Position numbers and translations under genes: made by a program
Notes under the pieces: model-generated
Database searches by the model: none
What the model was told of the DNA's origin: nothing
What the model saw: the letters and a program-made list of their open reading frames with translations, nothing else
Shown: one piece after another, positions 22,293 through 33,158 of the stretch
Numbering within the stretch: position 1 is the stretch's first letter
Layout of the letters: every line of letters starts with the position of its first letter
Assembly (NCBI GenBank): GCA_914767715.1
Contig: OU612067.1
Coordinates: 27,876,162 to 27,936,161, forward strand
DNA: 60,000 bases
DNA from: Membranipora membranacea
Lineage: Eukaryota > Bryozoa > Gymnolaemata > Cheilostomatida > Membraniporidae
Reading direction: 5' to 3'

Positions 22293-25200
22293 ATTATGGC
22301 AATTGGAGCAAGGTAAAATGTACAAGACATCAAGGGAAGAGATTGATCGCTTCACAACCTTCCAGAACAATCTAAAGCTTATCAAACAGCTCAACAAACA
22401 GCATGAGTAAGATTTCTTTGGATAAAGATATAATATTACGATATTATTATTACTAAGATTATGGTCTCTTTTTGGCAAGAACTTAATCGAAATAATCACT
22501 TGACGTGCCTCTGACCAAGCAATGTTTTAACAATATACCCAAGTATTATTTGGAAGGTTTGAGTTGGGTTTAGTTTGCCCCTTTTCCATGGAGCAATAAT
22601 TAAGTGTCTGCGATGGAGAAACACCAGAATCTTAAGATACAAGGAAAGCTATCAACACAATGCCGTAAATGCAACTATAAAAAACGCTAACATGTTTTGT
22701 CGCCTTGTTGAAGTGCTTTGTATAATTGTAGAGAAACAGTGTTTGATATAAATTAGTTTGCCGATATGTGTCCTCAGGAGTTCTCGGATACTGTTCTCAT
22801 GAGAAGGAGATCCATTCCTCAACACTCCAAGGACAAGTATGTACACAAAACCCACTTGCATGTCAATATTCTGGTGTGACTGGCAAATAGGCGAATTTGG
22901 AATCATCATTAAACTTTGTTGTTGATTTAAATAAACTCCAATACATAGGGTGGGATTCCTCTTCTTTGGCGTTATCATCGGATCACAATCCCTCTGTATG
23001 AATATGATGTGTAGATGTCCGATGATATATGTCATGTCTTACTCTATTTCTTATACAAACCAATTATATTAGTATGTACCACCCTACATTTATATGTTTT
23101 TATTCAAGTCGTTTTTCTACATCTACTGCATGTGAGGTCAACAAGTTACTTTTAGTTTACGTTAATTATAAGCTTTTAGAAAACAAATGAATAAATAATC
23201 TGCTGAAGTGCAGCCTGGGACATATGAATACCTCTGCTGAGAACGTCTCTGCATTATGATGTCACAGTCTCCCGGAGCTACCTTCCCTGGTGAGAGTCAC
23301 TCTCTGGCCACCATCAAAAGTTCATATCAAGTAGAGCATTGAATTTGTTTACCAAGCAATCTGACACACTTTTATCATAAGTAACTACCTGACTATAACA
23401 TGTTTTGGTCTTTGGGTAGTCTTGACTGAACATAATTTTATTTCATTTAAGGTACCTGAAGACAGCGCTGTCAGAGGATCCGCTCCCTGAGACTTTTGAT
23501 TGGAGAGATCATAACATGGTATCCTCTGTGAAGGATCAGGGCTCTGCTGGCACATGTTGGGCTTTCAGGTTAGAATTACTCACATGGGATAATAGAAACC
23601 TTCCCACAATGCAATCTCATGGGATCGCTCATAATGCAATATTATGGGATTTCCCATAATGCAATATTATATGGGATTTCCCTTTATACAGTCTTCTGTA
23701 ATTTCCCATTATGCAATATTCTGAAATTTCCCATAATGCAATCTTCTTTTATTTCTAATGCTGCAGAATCCGATAATTTATACTCAAGATACAGGAAATT
23801 TTCCTTTGCTGTAATTCCTCACATTTGAAAACGGCTCATTGAGCGCAACAGTAAATACTTTTTATTATTGTCTAATTTTTTCTGCTATAATATGACAATA
23901 TTGGGCCCATGTACTGCCTAATTATTAGATTCTGTTGTATCAGACAAAAATATTGTTATAGGATAATTCACCCTTCAAACACTCTTGAAAATAGTAACCC
24001 AAGTTCTCTTCGTTCACAGCACGGTAGCCAATTTAGAAGGCCAGTTTGCTATGAAGGGCCACAAGTTGATGAACTTATCAGTTGAGCAGGTTGTGGATTG
24101 CGATGATTCTAAGGATGTTCCTAAAGAGTTTGGAGACTGTGGGGTGTACGGCGGGTGGCCATATCTGGCATTTGGATACCTTAAAGACAGGTATAGATTT
24201 ACGCCCTCACTTATAGTTTTCTGAACATGACTTGACTGATGTTGGAACTAGAAGGGTTTTTGAGCCTAGTTATAACTATCTGATATTCAGCAAACCGCTA
24301 TTTGCCCCTCTGGCAATCATTTCTCAACATTGGGCCTTTTAAGCCCCCTCCCTATATTATAGTGCCATCTGGCACATCATGAAATTTGAATGAGGGCCAC
24401 TTCTGTAAATTACTTTGCCTATTCGAAATTGAGTTCTCCGACATCATTTTTGGCACCGAAAAATCGGCAGCGATCTGAACTCAAAATTATTGAATATGCC
24501 AGATAGCACTATATCATAGGAAACTCACCCAAAAAGGGCTCATCATTTCAGTCATGAAAGTCAAACGAGATCTAATCGAATATCAGATACATAGAAATCA
24601 TTATGTGGTGCTGGCCAACATTGATCAATTGTATGACTAAGATGTGCTTACAAGTTTAGAACTGTGGTTTCGAGATTGAATGATCCTTGAAATCAGAGAA
24701 TTATCTAAAGGTTTGTCAAGGTTGACCCAGACAAACCTAAACGTACATGCAAAACTGGATACAGCTTATACGCAATTTATAAGATCACATACCGATGCTT
24801 TGTCATAAATTGTGATGTCACATCTGATTTTAGGGTGGTATTGAATCTGAATCTGATTACCCTTATTGTGCGGGCATCACAAAGGATGCCTGCGAGGTCT
24901 GTCCTAATGGACCGTGGAACTCAACTATATGCGGCCCACCAATGCCTTATTGCAACATGACTCAGAGCTGCCCATACAGACTGAACAAATCTAAGTTTGT
25001 TGAAGGCCTGACAGTTAAAGACTGGAAGACCATAGATTCGGTATGATTACTGCTTGTTTGATACGCTGGTATCTGTATGAGAAATCTCAGATACCGGTGT
25101 ATTCCCTGATAGCGTTACCACAGAGATCAGCTCATATCAATCACTCTCCAAAATTCAAACTGAAATGCACCTGGTGCACTATTTTAATGAAAATTTATTT

Positions 25201-27738
25201 TCAAACTGAATCTACTGCTGTCAATGAATGAAGAAACAATGAACATTTATTGTACATGGGATCTTCAAGACAGCACAATGTAACATTAAGTAAATGAAAG
25301 CTTAGAAAGTTGGTTCCTGGTGTGTTTGATGGTGTTCTCTGTGGTAAAAGGTTATCAGGTGTCATATTTGTACATACACATGTACAAGTTTGAGATGCGT
25401 GCATTATCTGTTGATATCAAATAGTAGATAGCTTGTCACATGATTGAATTTAATGCAGAGGTGAACCTTTGCACTGAAAACGTTTGAGCGCATCACTACA
25501 TCCAAATGAAAACTTAATCACTGATTAGAAAACCAAGTCGAGGGGTCATTGATAATGCTTTAAACTTTTCAATATGCCCAATGAATCTTTAAACCATACA
25601 AAGGACAAGTTTACTATCAATTTGATATCGATTGATGATGCGTTAGTTTGATGTATTAAACTATGTTTACTGAGATTGTTTGACTGTTTCTATCAAAAAA
25701 CAGGGAGGCATCGAGTCCTGGGACGACTATAGTTATTGTTGCGGGGGTGGGAAAGATCCCTGCTTTGCATGCCCTATGGATATATGGAACACTACTTTGT
25801 GTGGCCCGCCAGAGCCTTATTGCAACATGACGCAAAGCTGTCCAGCTAAACTGGATAGATCAAAGTTTGTAAAAGGCTTGAATGTTACTTGTTGGACTGC
25901 CATTGATACCGTAAGACGCATAAAGGGTTGCTACTGCCAAACAATAGTTCAAATTTAGTAGTGATATAAGAGTTGATTGCTAGCCAATGTGTTGGCCCTG
26001 ATTTGCCGGTGGGAGGGGCAACCAACCCAACAGCCAATCAGATCAGAACCAAAACATTTTCCAGTTGATTACCCCACACTGTAGAGTTATAGGATACATT
26101 TTATGTATCGACCATCCCTGATTTGATCACCATTCGAGGAGAGAAAGTGATGGAGAGTGATCACCAGTATGTTTTCATAACAGGGTGCAAAATCATTATA
26201 ATTCTGAGCAAATTGCTCCCTAGTAAGCTAATATCATAGACTTGGTATCCTCAGTATTAGAAGCAATTCAAATTTCCAATCCTCTTTGCTATCCCCGCCC
26301 CCCCCCCCCACCCTCGACAATACCAAAGAGTTAAACAGTCCTGGGAGTCTTGAAACACCTTGATAAAGCATGCCAGATTTAAGTGAAGAATGATAAAAAT
26401 GCAATATATTAATCAATGAAGTCATGAACCGACAGTAATGTGCAGAAGTATATCGATATCACTGAAGCGCTATTGTTGGTTGATGAACTTCTTCTATCGC
26501 ATTGTTATTGTAGAATGAGACTATCATTGCCCAACAGCTGATGAAGATCGGACCACTCTCAATAGCCTTAGATGCAAGGATGCTCCAGTTTTATCGCAAG
26601 GGAGTTTTCAACCCTTTTATCTGCAGCAAGACTTCTCTTGACCATGGTAATTATAAGATCAGGGAACTTGTCCTGGATATTAAACATGGGGCTCCCTGCA
26701 CACAATAATGCTGTCTTCAGTTTCTTCTGAGTAAATAGAGCAATCTTCAATTTCAAATCTGTCATCTTCAGAATAAATCCTTCCAAACAACCGATTAACT
26801 GGACATAAAGCTGAACCTAATTAGGCAAAAGTTCAATAGTATATGAAGGAGATGCTCCCTTTGCTTTCTTTTCTCTTCAATATGGGGAAATCTTCTCTTC
26901 AGGTTTCATTTAAACTGACCAAATCTTTCTTTAACTTTAAAACTCCCGATCTTCAATCTTCAGTATAATAAGCAGGGAGTCATAATTATCCTATCTCTGT
27001 CTCGAGTTTGGTACAGGAAGCGTTTGTGTGTTACTGCGATTCAGATTGTGCAGTACACTAACTGTCTGTACCATAAACTGTACCAAAATTTATATGTTTA
27101 TGGTCTGTACAGTCAGGCCTAACTTGTTTGCAATCCCAATTATAGATTTTGACCATTTTCCCTCTGGAGGAACTGGGCTACCTTATTTATCCATCGATGA
27201 GAGCTATACATAATATATCAATCTTGTTATCACTATCAGTGTGGTTGTGCTGAGTTGAATTGCTAAACTTTGGCCTTGCGTTCAAAATCAAGTGAATAAT
27301 GAGGAGGGGTTGTCCTCTCTTTGTACAGGGGAAGTAACTCTGCTGATGGAATTTCAAGTATTTAGTGGCATAACCACCGATTCAAAAGAAGTTTAGGCCT
27401 CATATTGTCGAGAAACTGCCCAAATCTTATATGAAGGACATTATTTCAATTAAGGTGACAATAACCAAATTCTAAATTATTTTGCTTGACATACGACTAC
27501 ATTGAAGGCTTTGATGGAATTTTCATTTCTCTGCGCATTTTACCATCAAACTTGAACAATGGCAGCTGTGCTGATGGTTGGCTTTGGAACAGAGAAAGGA
27601 ACATTTAGCTCCACACCCTACTGGCTAATAAAGAATTCCTGGGGACCCAAGTGGGGATTAGACGGATACTTCAAAATCAAGCGTGGCGCCGGTACATGTG
27701 GTGTCAATACACAGGTGACCACTGCTATTCTAGCTTAA
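22293..27738 (+). CDS. Cathepsin-like papain-family (C1A) cysteine protease
   Basis: Recognised exons: 22293-22406 (I29 pro-inhibitor, [16 protein letters not shown]), 22757-22836 (FADMCPQEF, pro-region), 23452-23568 (LPETFDWR and catalytic GTCWAF), 24020-24190 ([10 protein letters not shown]), 24834-25040, 25704-25910, 26514-26646 ([10 protein letters not shown], catalytic His in SLDH) and 27566-27738 (catalytic Asn in IKNSWG; stop at 27738). The oxyanion Gln is in KDQG. Such enzymes are secreted or lysosomal endopeptidases made as inhibited zymogens. The two exons at 24834 and 25704 are homologous, each 207 nt and phase 0-0, carrying a Cys-rich insert ([14 protein letters not shown]) with an N-glycosylation sequon. 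The signal-peptide exon and one pro-region exon between 22406 and 22757 were not found. Exon 24020-24190 ends in phase 2 whereas the next starts in phase 0, a one-base discrepancy. Confidence 0.88.
23285..23427. repeat. Direct repeat copy 2 (inside cathepsin intron)
   Basis: Second copy of the repeat at 22090-22232, ending about 25 bp before the acceptor of the catalytic-Cys exon at 23452. Both copies sit just upstream of an exon of the same gene. Confidence 0.8.
23596..23755. repeat. Degenerate tandem repeat in cathepsin intron
   Basis: About five copies of a roughly 30-bp unit with core TTTCCCATAATGCAAT, varying in length and sequence. It lies in the intron after the catalytic-Cys exon. 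Confidence 0.75.
24270..24595. mobile_element. Short inverted-repeat (MITE-like) element in cathepsin intron
   Basis: TATCTGATATTC at the left end pairs with GAATATCAGATA at the right. The inner segments TATAGTGCCATCTGGCA and TGCCAGATAGCACTATA also pair. No coding content. It lies between exons 24190 and 24834. Confidence 0.7.
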
Positions 27739-27999
27739 CCTTGAAAAAAAAAAATTTTTACTGGCTCCGAAGAGCTTCCATACAACCATTTTCTTCGCAA
27801 TCAAATTTTACTGATTTACAGGGTAGAACCTTACCACCGTGATGTGTTAAATTTTAGTGCTAATTATACACTGATTTTTTATTATTGACAAGACTGTTTT
27901 ATCATTTCTATGGCATGCAAATTACAGTTATTGTCAAAATTTTGATGTTATTTTATTCCACAATCATATTCATTTTATATTAATCCACAACAATGTTGT

Positions 28000-28005
28000 A
28001 ATAAA
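28000..28005 (+). promoter_or_regulatory. Candidate polyadenylation signal of the cathepsin gene
   Basis: AATAAA lies about 260 bp after the cathepsin stop codon, a plausible 3'-UTR length. Confidence 0.4.
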
Positions 28006-28773
28006 GGAAAGCAAAAATACAGTATGATGCATATAAACAACCATGTGAATTAAAATTCAGCCTCAAAACATTATTTTAGCTGAAGTCTATTACCCATAAC
28101 AAATGGCATCATGATGTTGATTTTTAACCTTAGATCCTTATACTGCTAAGCTGGTGAACAAACTGCATTGTGCTTGTATATAGAAGTTGGGATGAAAAAT
28201 GCATAGATCTACTGCAACGGCGCATCACTTCGACCGCCTCGGTAATTCAAAATTTGTCAACAGGTCAAATATTACACATGTTGGTAGACAGGCAACAATA
28301 AAGATGGCTGAAAAATCAAAAATTGACAACTCCACAAATGCATTAGCTTTGTGCAGGTATTAATTTCAAGTAAAGTATTTTTAATCTGGACATGGCTTAT
28401 TCAGATTTAGCCATCAGCCAAGATTGTGATACTCATTCAAGATTCCGTAAACATAGATGTTACAAGGGTTAGTAGTGCAAATCATGACTAAATTGGAAAT
28501 TTAATCCCCCCCCCCTCTCCCCCTCCACTGTAGCTAACAAGATCTGATAACAGTTAGTATATCAAGTATATGTACATTTATGATCCAAAAAATCTAGTAT
28601 CTCATTCCGACGTGTTAGGGTGATATAAATGTCCTTCACATCGTCAATTCTCGGGTGGTTATGGTTGAGAGTGATCATCACTACCCCGCTCCCTCCATCA
28701 TTATCAACTTCACATCGGCTATCGATCCCTCACACTCCTTCTGTTCACCTTCACATTGACTTTATGATCAATG
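28006..28773. other. Gap between two convergent genes
   Basis: The cathepsin (plus) and the Mondo-like gene (minus) converge here. A C-rich run (CCCCCCCCC) is present near 28505. No exon seen. Confidence 0.6.
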
Positions 28774-31144
28774 TCATCCAAATTGCCAGGTTTTCTCAGG
28801 TTTAGGTCTCTGGTTGTATGCGGGTGGGGCAGCTGAACCCTGAGCCTCCTCAGGAAAAAGCGCTGGATCTGTTAAGATACTGGTCTCTGAGCAAAGCTGC
28901 TGTAATGACTTCACCACAACTGTGTAAACGTAAAACAAAGAATGTTCATAGACAATTAAATTCATCGATAAAAGTCATACAAAGATTGAGAGACTCAACT
29001 GCCTACAAAAGGCAAGTTATTTATTTGACGTTCAGTAAATCAACTTTCGCAATCTTTTCTTGGTTCATCGTTAACATAAAAATTTCATAAACAAAATAAT
29101 GTCACTCCCAAGAAAAATAGTTGGGCGAGTTTTATTAGACAACCCTATTTAGCAAGCATCTGTAAGCTAGAGTGGGATCTCAATACTGTGCGTTTGGTTG
29201 TGCAAACGCACAATAGACTTGTTGTATTTATTTTTATTTATTAAAAGCTCGTCAGATATAACTAACGGAGCCGGGAATCAATACTGGATCATATGGTCCC
29301 AAGTCCTATCCCTCAACCAGCAGGCTGCTCCTACCTCTTCTGGCCAATAGATCAAAGCATGAACACGTGGACTACCCAAATAAGCATCAAAGTGTGAAAG
29401 TTGGTAAAAACAGAACTTGCCTGGTCTAAGGTTACTCAGATCACAGTGTTGATCAAGCCAGGCTTGTGATGTCCTGCCCAGTTCATCTGTATTAGCAGTG
29501 GACACGGTTTTACAGTAGGACTCGAATAACGGCGAGACAAGCTTACTAAACGCGTAAAATCTCCAATCCCTGGCAGTCTGATCTTGTATGTACACCTGTA
29601 ACATCTGATCCAGATGCTCTTTCTGCTGAGAGACAGCTGGCAAACCTGTGGCTGGCAGTTTGGACTGGCATTGGCTGTGAAAAGAAAGGCATAAAAATAT
29701 ACAAAGTGATGAATGACCAAAGACAATAATCAGAATGAAAATATTGTAATTAGTACGGATCAATTAAAACGTGAAAAGTCTGGTGAATAAAATTATTTGC
29801 AAAACATGTTCGCAATTTGGAGTCATCCACTCTTTGAACATTTGGTTCAGAGAGTGGATAACTACTCAATATATGTGACATTCGCACCCTCCAAAGCTAA
29901 ATCTTTATTTACAACAAACAAATCCACAGCACCTGGTAGTGAATGCAGGCCCGTAGCAGCTCTGCCTCCCCTAGAATGTTGAATAGAGTGGCCTAAAACT
30001 GTTATAGTTGAATATGTTCTGTCAGAATCAGGTCATTTGGGTCTTCTATTTGCTAGGTTGGGGATTAACCACAGGCTCCGCAGGAGGAGCTTACAATACC
30101 CAACCTGGTGTTACTTCACACCCTCAATGATTTCCGCCTCCCCTACCAATATTTCCACAACTACGGGCCTGGGATAGCAAGCATGCTAACCGATTATCAA
30201 TTTGACAACTTACGTGATAGCATCATTCAGTGCCTCTATCTCTTGAGAGAGAACGTCCATTTCTTTTTCCATCTCCCCTTTTTCATCATCAAGTTTAGTG
30301 ATAAACTCGATAGTCTTCACCAAAACATTGGCCTTACTTGTCTGTCAAATATAGAGAGTAAATTCTTCAGACAAAAAGATCCTATCCAATCCCTGATGTT
30401 GCTGAGGTCCTAATACATGTACGTGCGAATGGTAGTAATGAAAAGTAATTAGGTAAGTAACGGTTAAGTATAGTAAATACTAAATGGTAGTGATAATGCA
30501 GGGATAGTATTAGGGAGCCGGTGATGGCTTGCCTATCATGTTTCACCTCTGTTATTAATATATTCAGCAGCTTAGGGCTGTAGGGCTATAGACATCTTTA
30601 CCATGCACAAATAAGTATTTGTATGTTTATTGGTGTGAAAATACTACAACCATATACATAGCTAGTATTGACCCAAATATTGCGGCTAAGGCACTTTTCA
30701 TCACATATTGTAATATGATATATATTTATGTATATATAGTATATTCATTAAATTGGTGTGAAAGCTTATATAACAGAAGCTTCTACTACAATACATTATC
30801 ACTCCCGGCGGATAAAGTTTAGCACCAGGCCATCGTCAGTATTCTAGATACAGCGGTACTTACTTTACATGCCTCAGTACTTACTTTAGATACAGCGGTA
30901 CTTACTTTAGATACAGCGGTACTTACTTTAGATACAGCGGTACTTACTTTAGATACAGCGTACTTACTTTATATACAGCGGTACTTACTCTAGATACAGC
31001 GGTACTTACTGTAGATACAGCGGTACTTACTTTAGACGTAGTATTTGTAGGTATAGTAGGGATAAGCTCAGCTAACAACTCAAATCCAGATTTGATCTGC
31101 TGTCTCCTCTTCTGTTCTGCACTCTGCCCGTCACCGCGACGATC
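28774..31144 (-). CDS. Mondo/MLXIP (ChREBP-like) bHLH-zipper transcription factor, C-terminal half
   Basis: Four minus-strand exons with fully consistent phases: 31144-31031, 30341-30214, 29674-29421 and 28919-28774 (stop at 28774), together 213 codons. Exon 1 gives the basic region and helix 1 (SAEQKRRQQIKSGFELLAEL). Exon 2 gives helix 2 and the zipper (TSKANVLVKTIEFITKLDDE, MDVLSQEIEALNDAI). Exons 3-4 give the Mondo/MLX C-terminal dimerisation and cytoplasmic-localisation region: QCQSKLPATGLP, WRFYAFSKLVSPLFESY, AWLDQHCDLSNLRP, ETSILTDPALFPEEA. In known animals Mondo pairs with MLX at carbohydrate-response elements and controls sugar-responsive genes. The residues ILTDP favour Mondo over MLX. 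The third intron uses a GC donor (GCAAGT at 29420). The C-terminus carries PPAY. The N-terminal glucose-sensing half lies further upstream and was not securely found. Confidence 0.88.
30841..31035 (-). repeat. 21-bp minisatellite of nine 5' splice sites at the Mondo bHLH exon end
   Basis: On the minus strand the unit is the last 6 nt of the exon (TCTAAA) plus the first 15 nt of the intron (GTAAGTACCGCTGTA). Nine GTAAGTA copies occur; the copy nearest the exon (donor at 31030) is the expected junction. One unit is 20 bp, the rest about 21 bp. Read through, most units encode VSTAV-type heptads without stops. Confidence 0.92.
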
Positions 31145-33158
31145 CTGCAAGTAAAAAGTGATCACATAAGGTATGATATGCATGCAAATAAGGTCAGGTT
31201 AGAAAGGTTGTAAAAGCTTATCTTGAGTACACCAAGCTTCGTCCATTTGCCTGCATTTGCCGCAAAACCACATGACCAGTGTAAGGGGAGCAACTGGAAT
31301 ACAGGCAAATTGGATCAAAGTTGTTCTAGTCTTGACATGTCTTTCTCACGGGTGTTAGGGCGGGTTTAGAGGACAGAAAAAGTAATTGAAGCTGTTCTCA
31401 GTAAACACACTGCCTGATGGATACCGTAGTCATGTTGACTTTATCTGTGCTTACTTCTAACCTTTAGTGACCACCAAGTCTTGCGCAAAACTAACTAAAC
31501 AAATTTTGAAACCATAATATCATCTTTTCTTAACCATATGGCACTCTGAGAGAACCAGGAATCAGGTTGAACAAAGTACATAATTAATAATATAGATGCA
31601 CAACAGCTATTAGTCAAATGCAGCGTTTCATGGCCAGCAAGAGGTTAGGGCCATGCGGGGAGCACATTGATTGCGTGATATACTATTGCATGTATATCTC
31701 TGATCAATAGAGAGTGAACCAAATAATTTACTGTAAATACCATCGCAAGGAATTTGGTGTAACGGCCCGTGTTTACATTAGTTAGTAAAAGTTGGTACAT
31801 GTTAGGTACTCCTACTAATTTGACTCTACCGATCAGAGATTCACATGATAATAGTGTAGTCTGAATGCCAGTGTGTGACAGTCAATATTGGTGATGTTGT
31901 GGTGGTTTGTTGTCAAGCTGCCATACAATATGAAACCCTTTGGCAGCTAAGCGCCACAATATCAGGTTCAACAACCGCTCGCTCGTCTGAGCTTGTTACA
32001 ATTTTCAGGACATCAACTGAATTTAGAGTGAATCACATAGTTAAGTTACACAATACCAACACTACACTAGTTCTTCTTGATTTGATTGTGTGCATGTCTT
32101 TGCAACATGACTTGGTGGTGTAATATATGGAATACTATTAGATGTCTAGACCAGCATAAACTGGATGTATCCCTTATTTTTAATCAATCATTAGGTTAAA
32201 GTCCATAAAAACAATAGGAAAGTATGCTGAAAATTAAGATCAATTGGCTACCCTAAAAGTGTTTAATTACTCATCATTAGGCAAATGTGTCTCTTAGTGA
32301 ACAACCAACTCCTGTTTGGTATCTTGATGGCCAAAGAGAGGATAAGGGGTGATTATTTTCCTGGCTAGGGCCTTGAAACTTTTAACTCTCTTTTGGGCTG
32401 CAAAACAATGGACAATTTGCTCAAATAAATCTGATAAAAATCACACATTTTGCAGAAGTGAATTACATTTGGAACACCAGTGTTGACTAGCAGCACATCA
32501 TGTGTTTGCCAAAAGGTCTAATCCAGTCTACATCTAAATCAAATGAGGGTTTAGGTTGAGCCTCCGAACTTAATACCACAGATTTCAAGGTGCTTAGTCT
32601 ACATAATAGTGTGTGTTGTTGACTTAGGCTGACCTTTGGTATAAAAACATCATGAGATTATCATCGCAAGGACTAGACTGCTTGTGCACACATCAAATAT
32701 GCGATGAAAAGTGGAACTAAATCGTACCTTACTAAAAACAGGAGCGCTCCCTATTCCTAACCAAAAAGGGGGTGATGTGATATAGTCTATAAGCTATTTA
32801 GCTGTAATGAAGCTTACAATTTGAGCTACAACTTTTAATCATTTACCAATTCACATAAGATCAAGTCCATCCATATCATATATTTCTCATCAATCATGCA
32901 TAACATCTTTGTGACTTTATTTTTATCTTGTCATTTTTGTTTGGGTATTCTGTAAAAGAATCTCAACAAATGAGTATTATCCAAAAATATAGTTTTTATA
33001 TAATTTACAATCTAGATCTATTTATGGCATTTGCCAAAATTATTCCATAAAACTCTAGTTTATCCCAATTGCTGTTTGAGACCGACAATCCACAACAAAC
33101 TCACTTCCCCCCGACAAAATATCTCCCACAATTTCTCCACCCCTGATTTTCGTCCATT
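31145..33158. other. Upstream of Mondo bHLH exon; no further exon recognised
   Basis: Expected to be an intron of the Mondo gene. Plus-strand ORF 31875-32123 shows no family signal. Nothing else supportable seen. Confidence 0.5.

Noticed and set aside
23596-23755. CRISPR-like array
   Set aside because: Units are adjacent, degenerate and without unique spacers, in an animal intron; it is an ordinary tandem repeat.
30944-31183. Treating the VSTAV heptad ORF as a normal coding repeat of the Mondo protein
   Set aside because: The next exon joins in phase to the first GTAAGT and restores the HLH region; the heptads are intronic unless distal donors are used.
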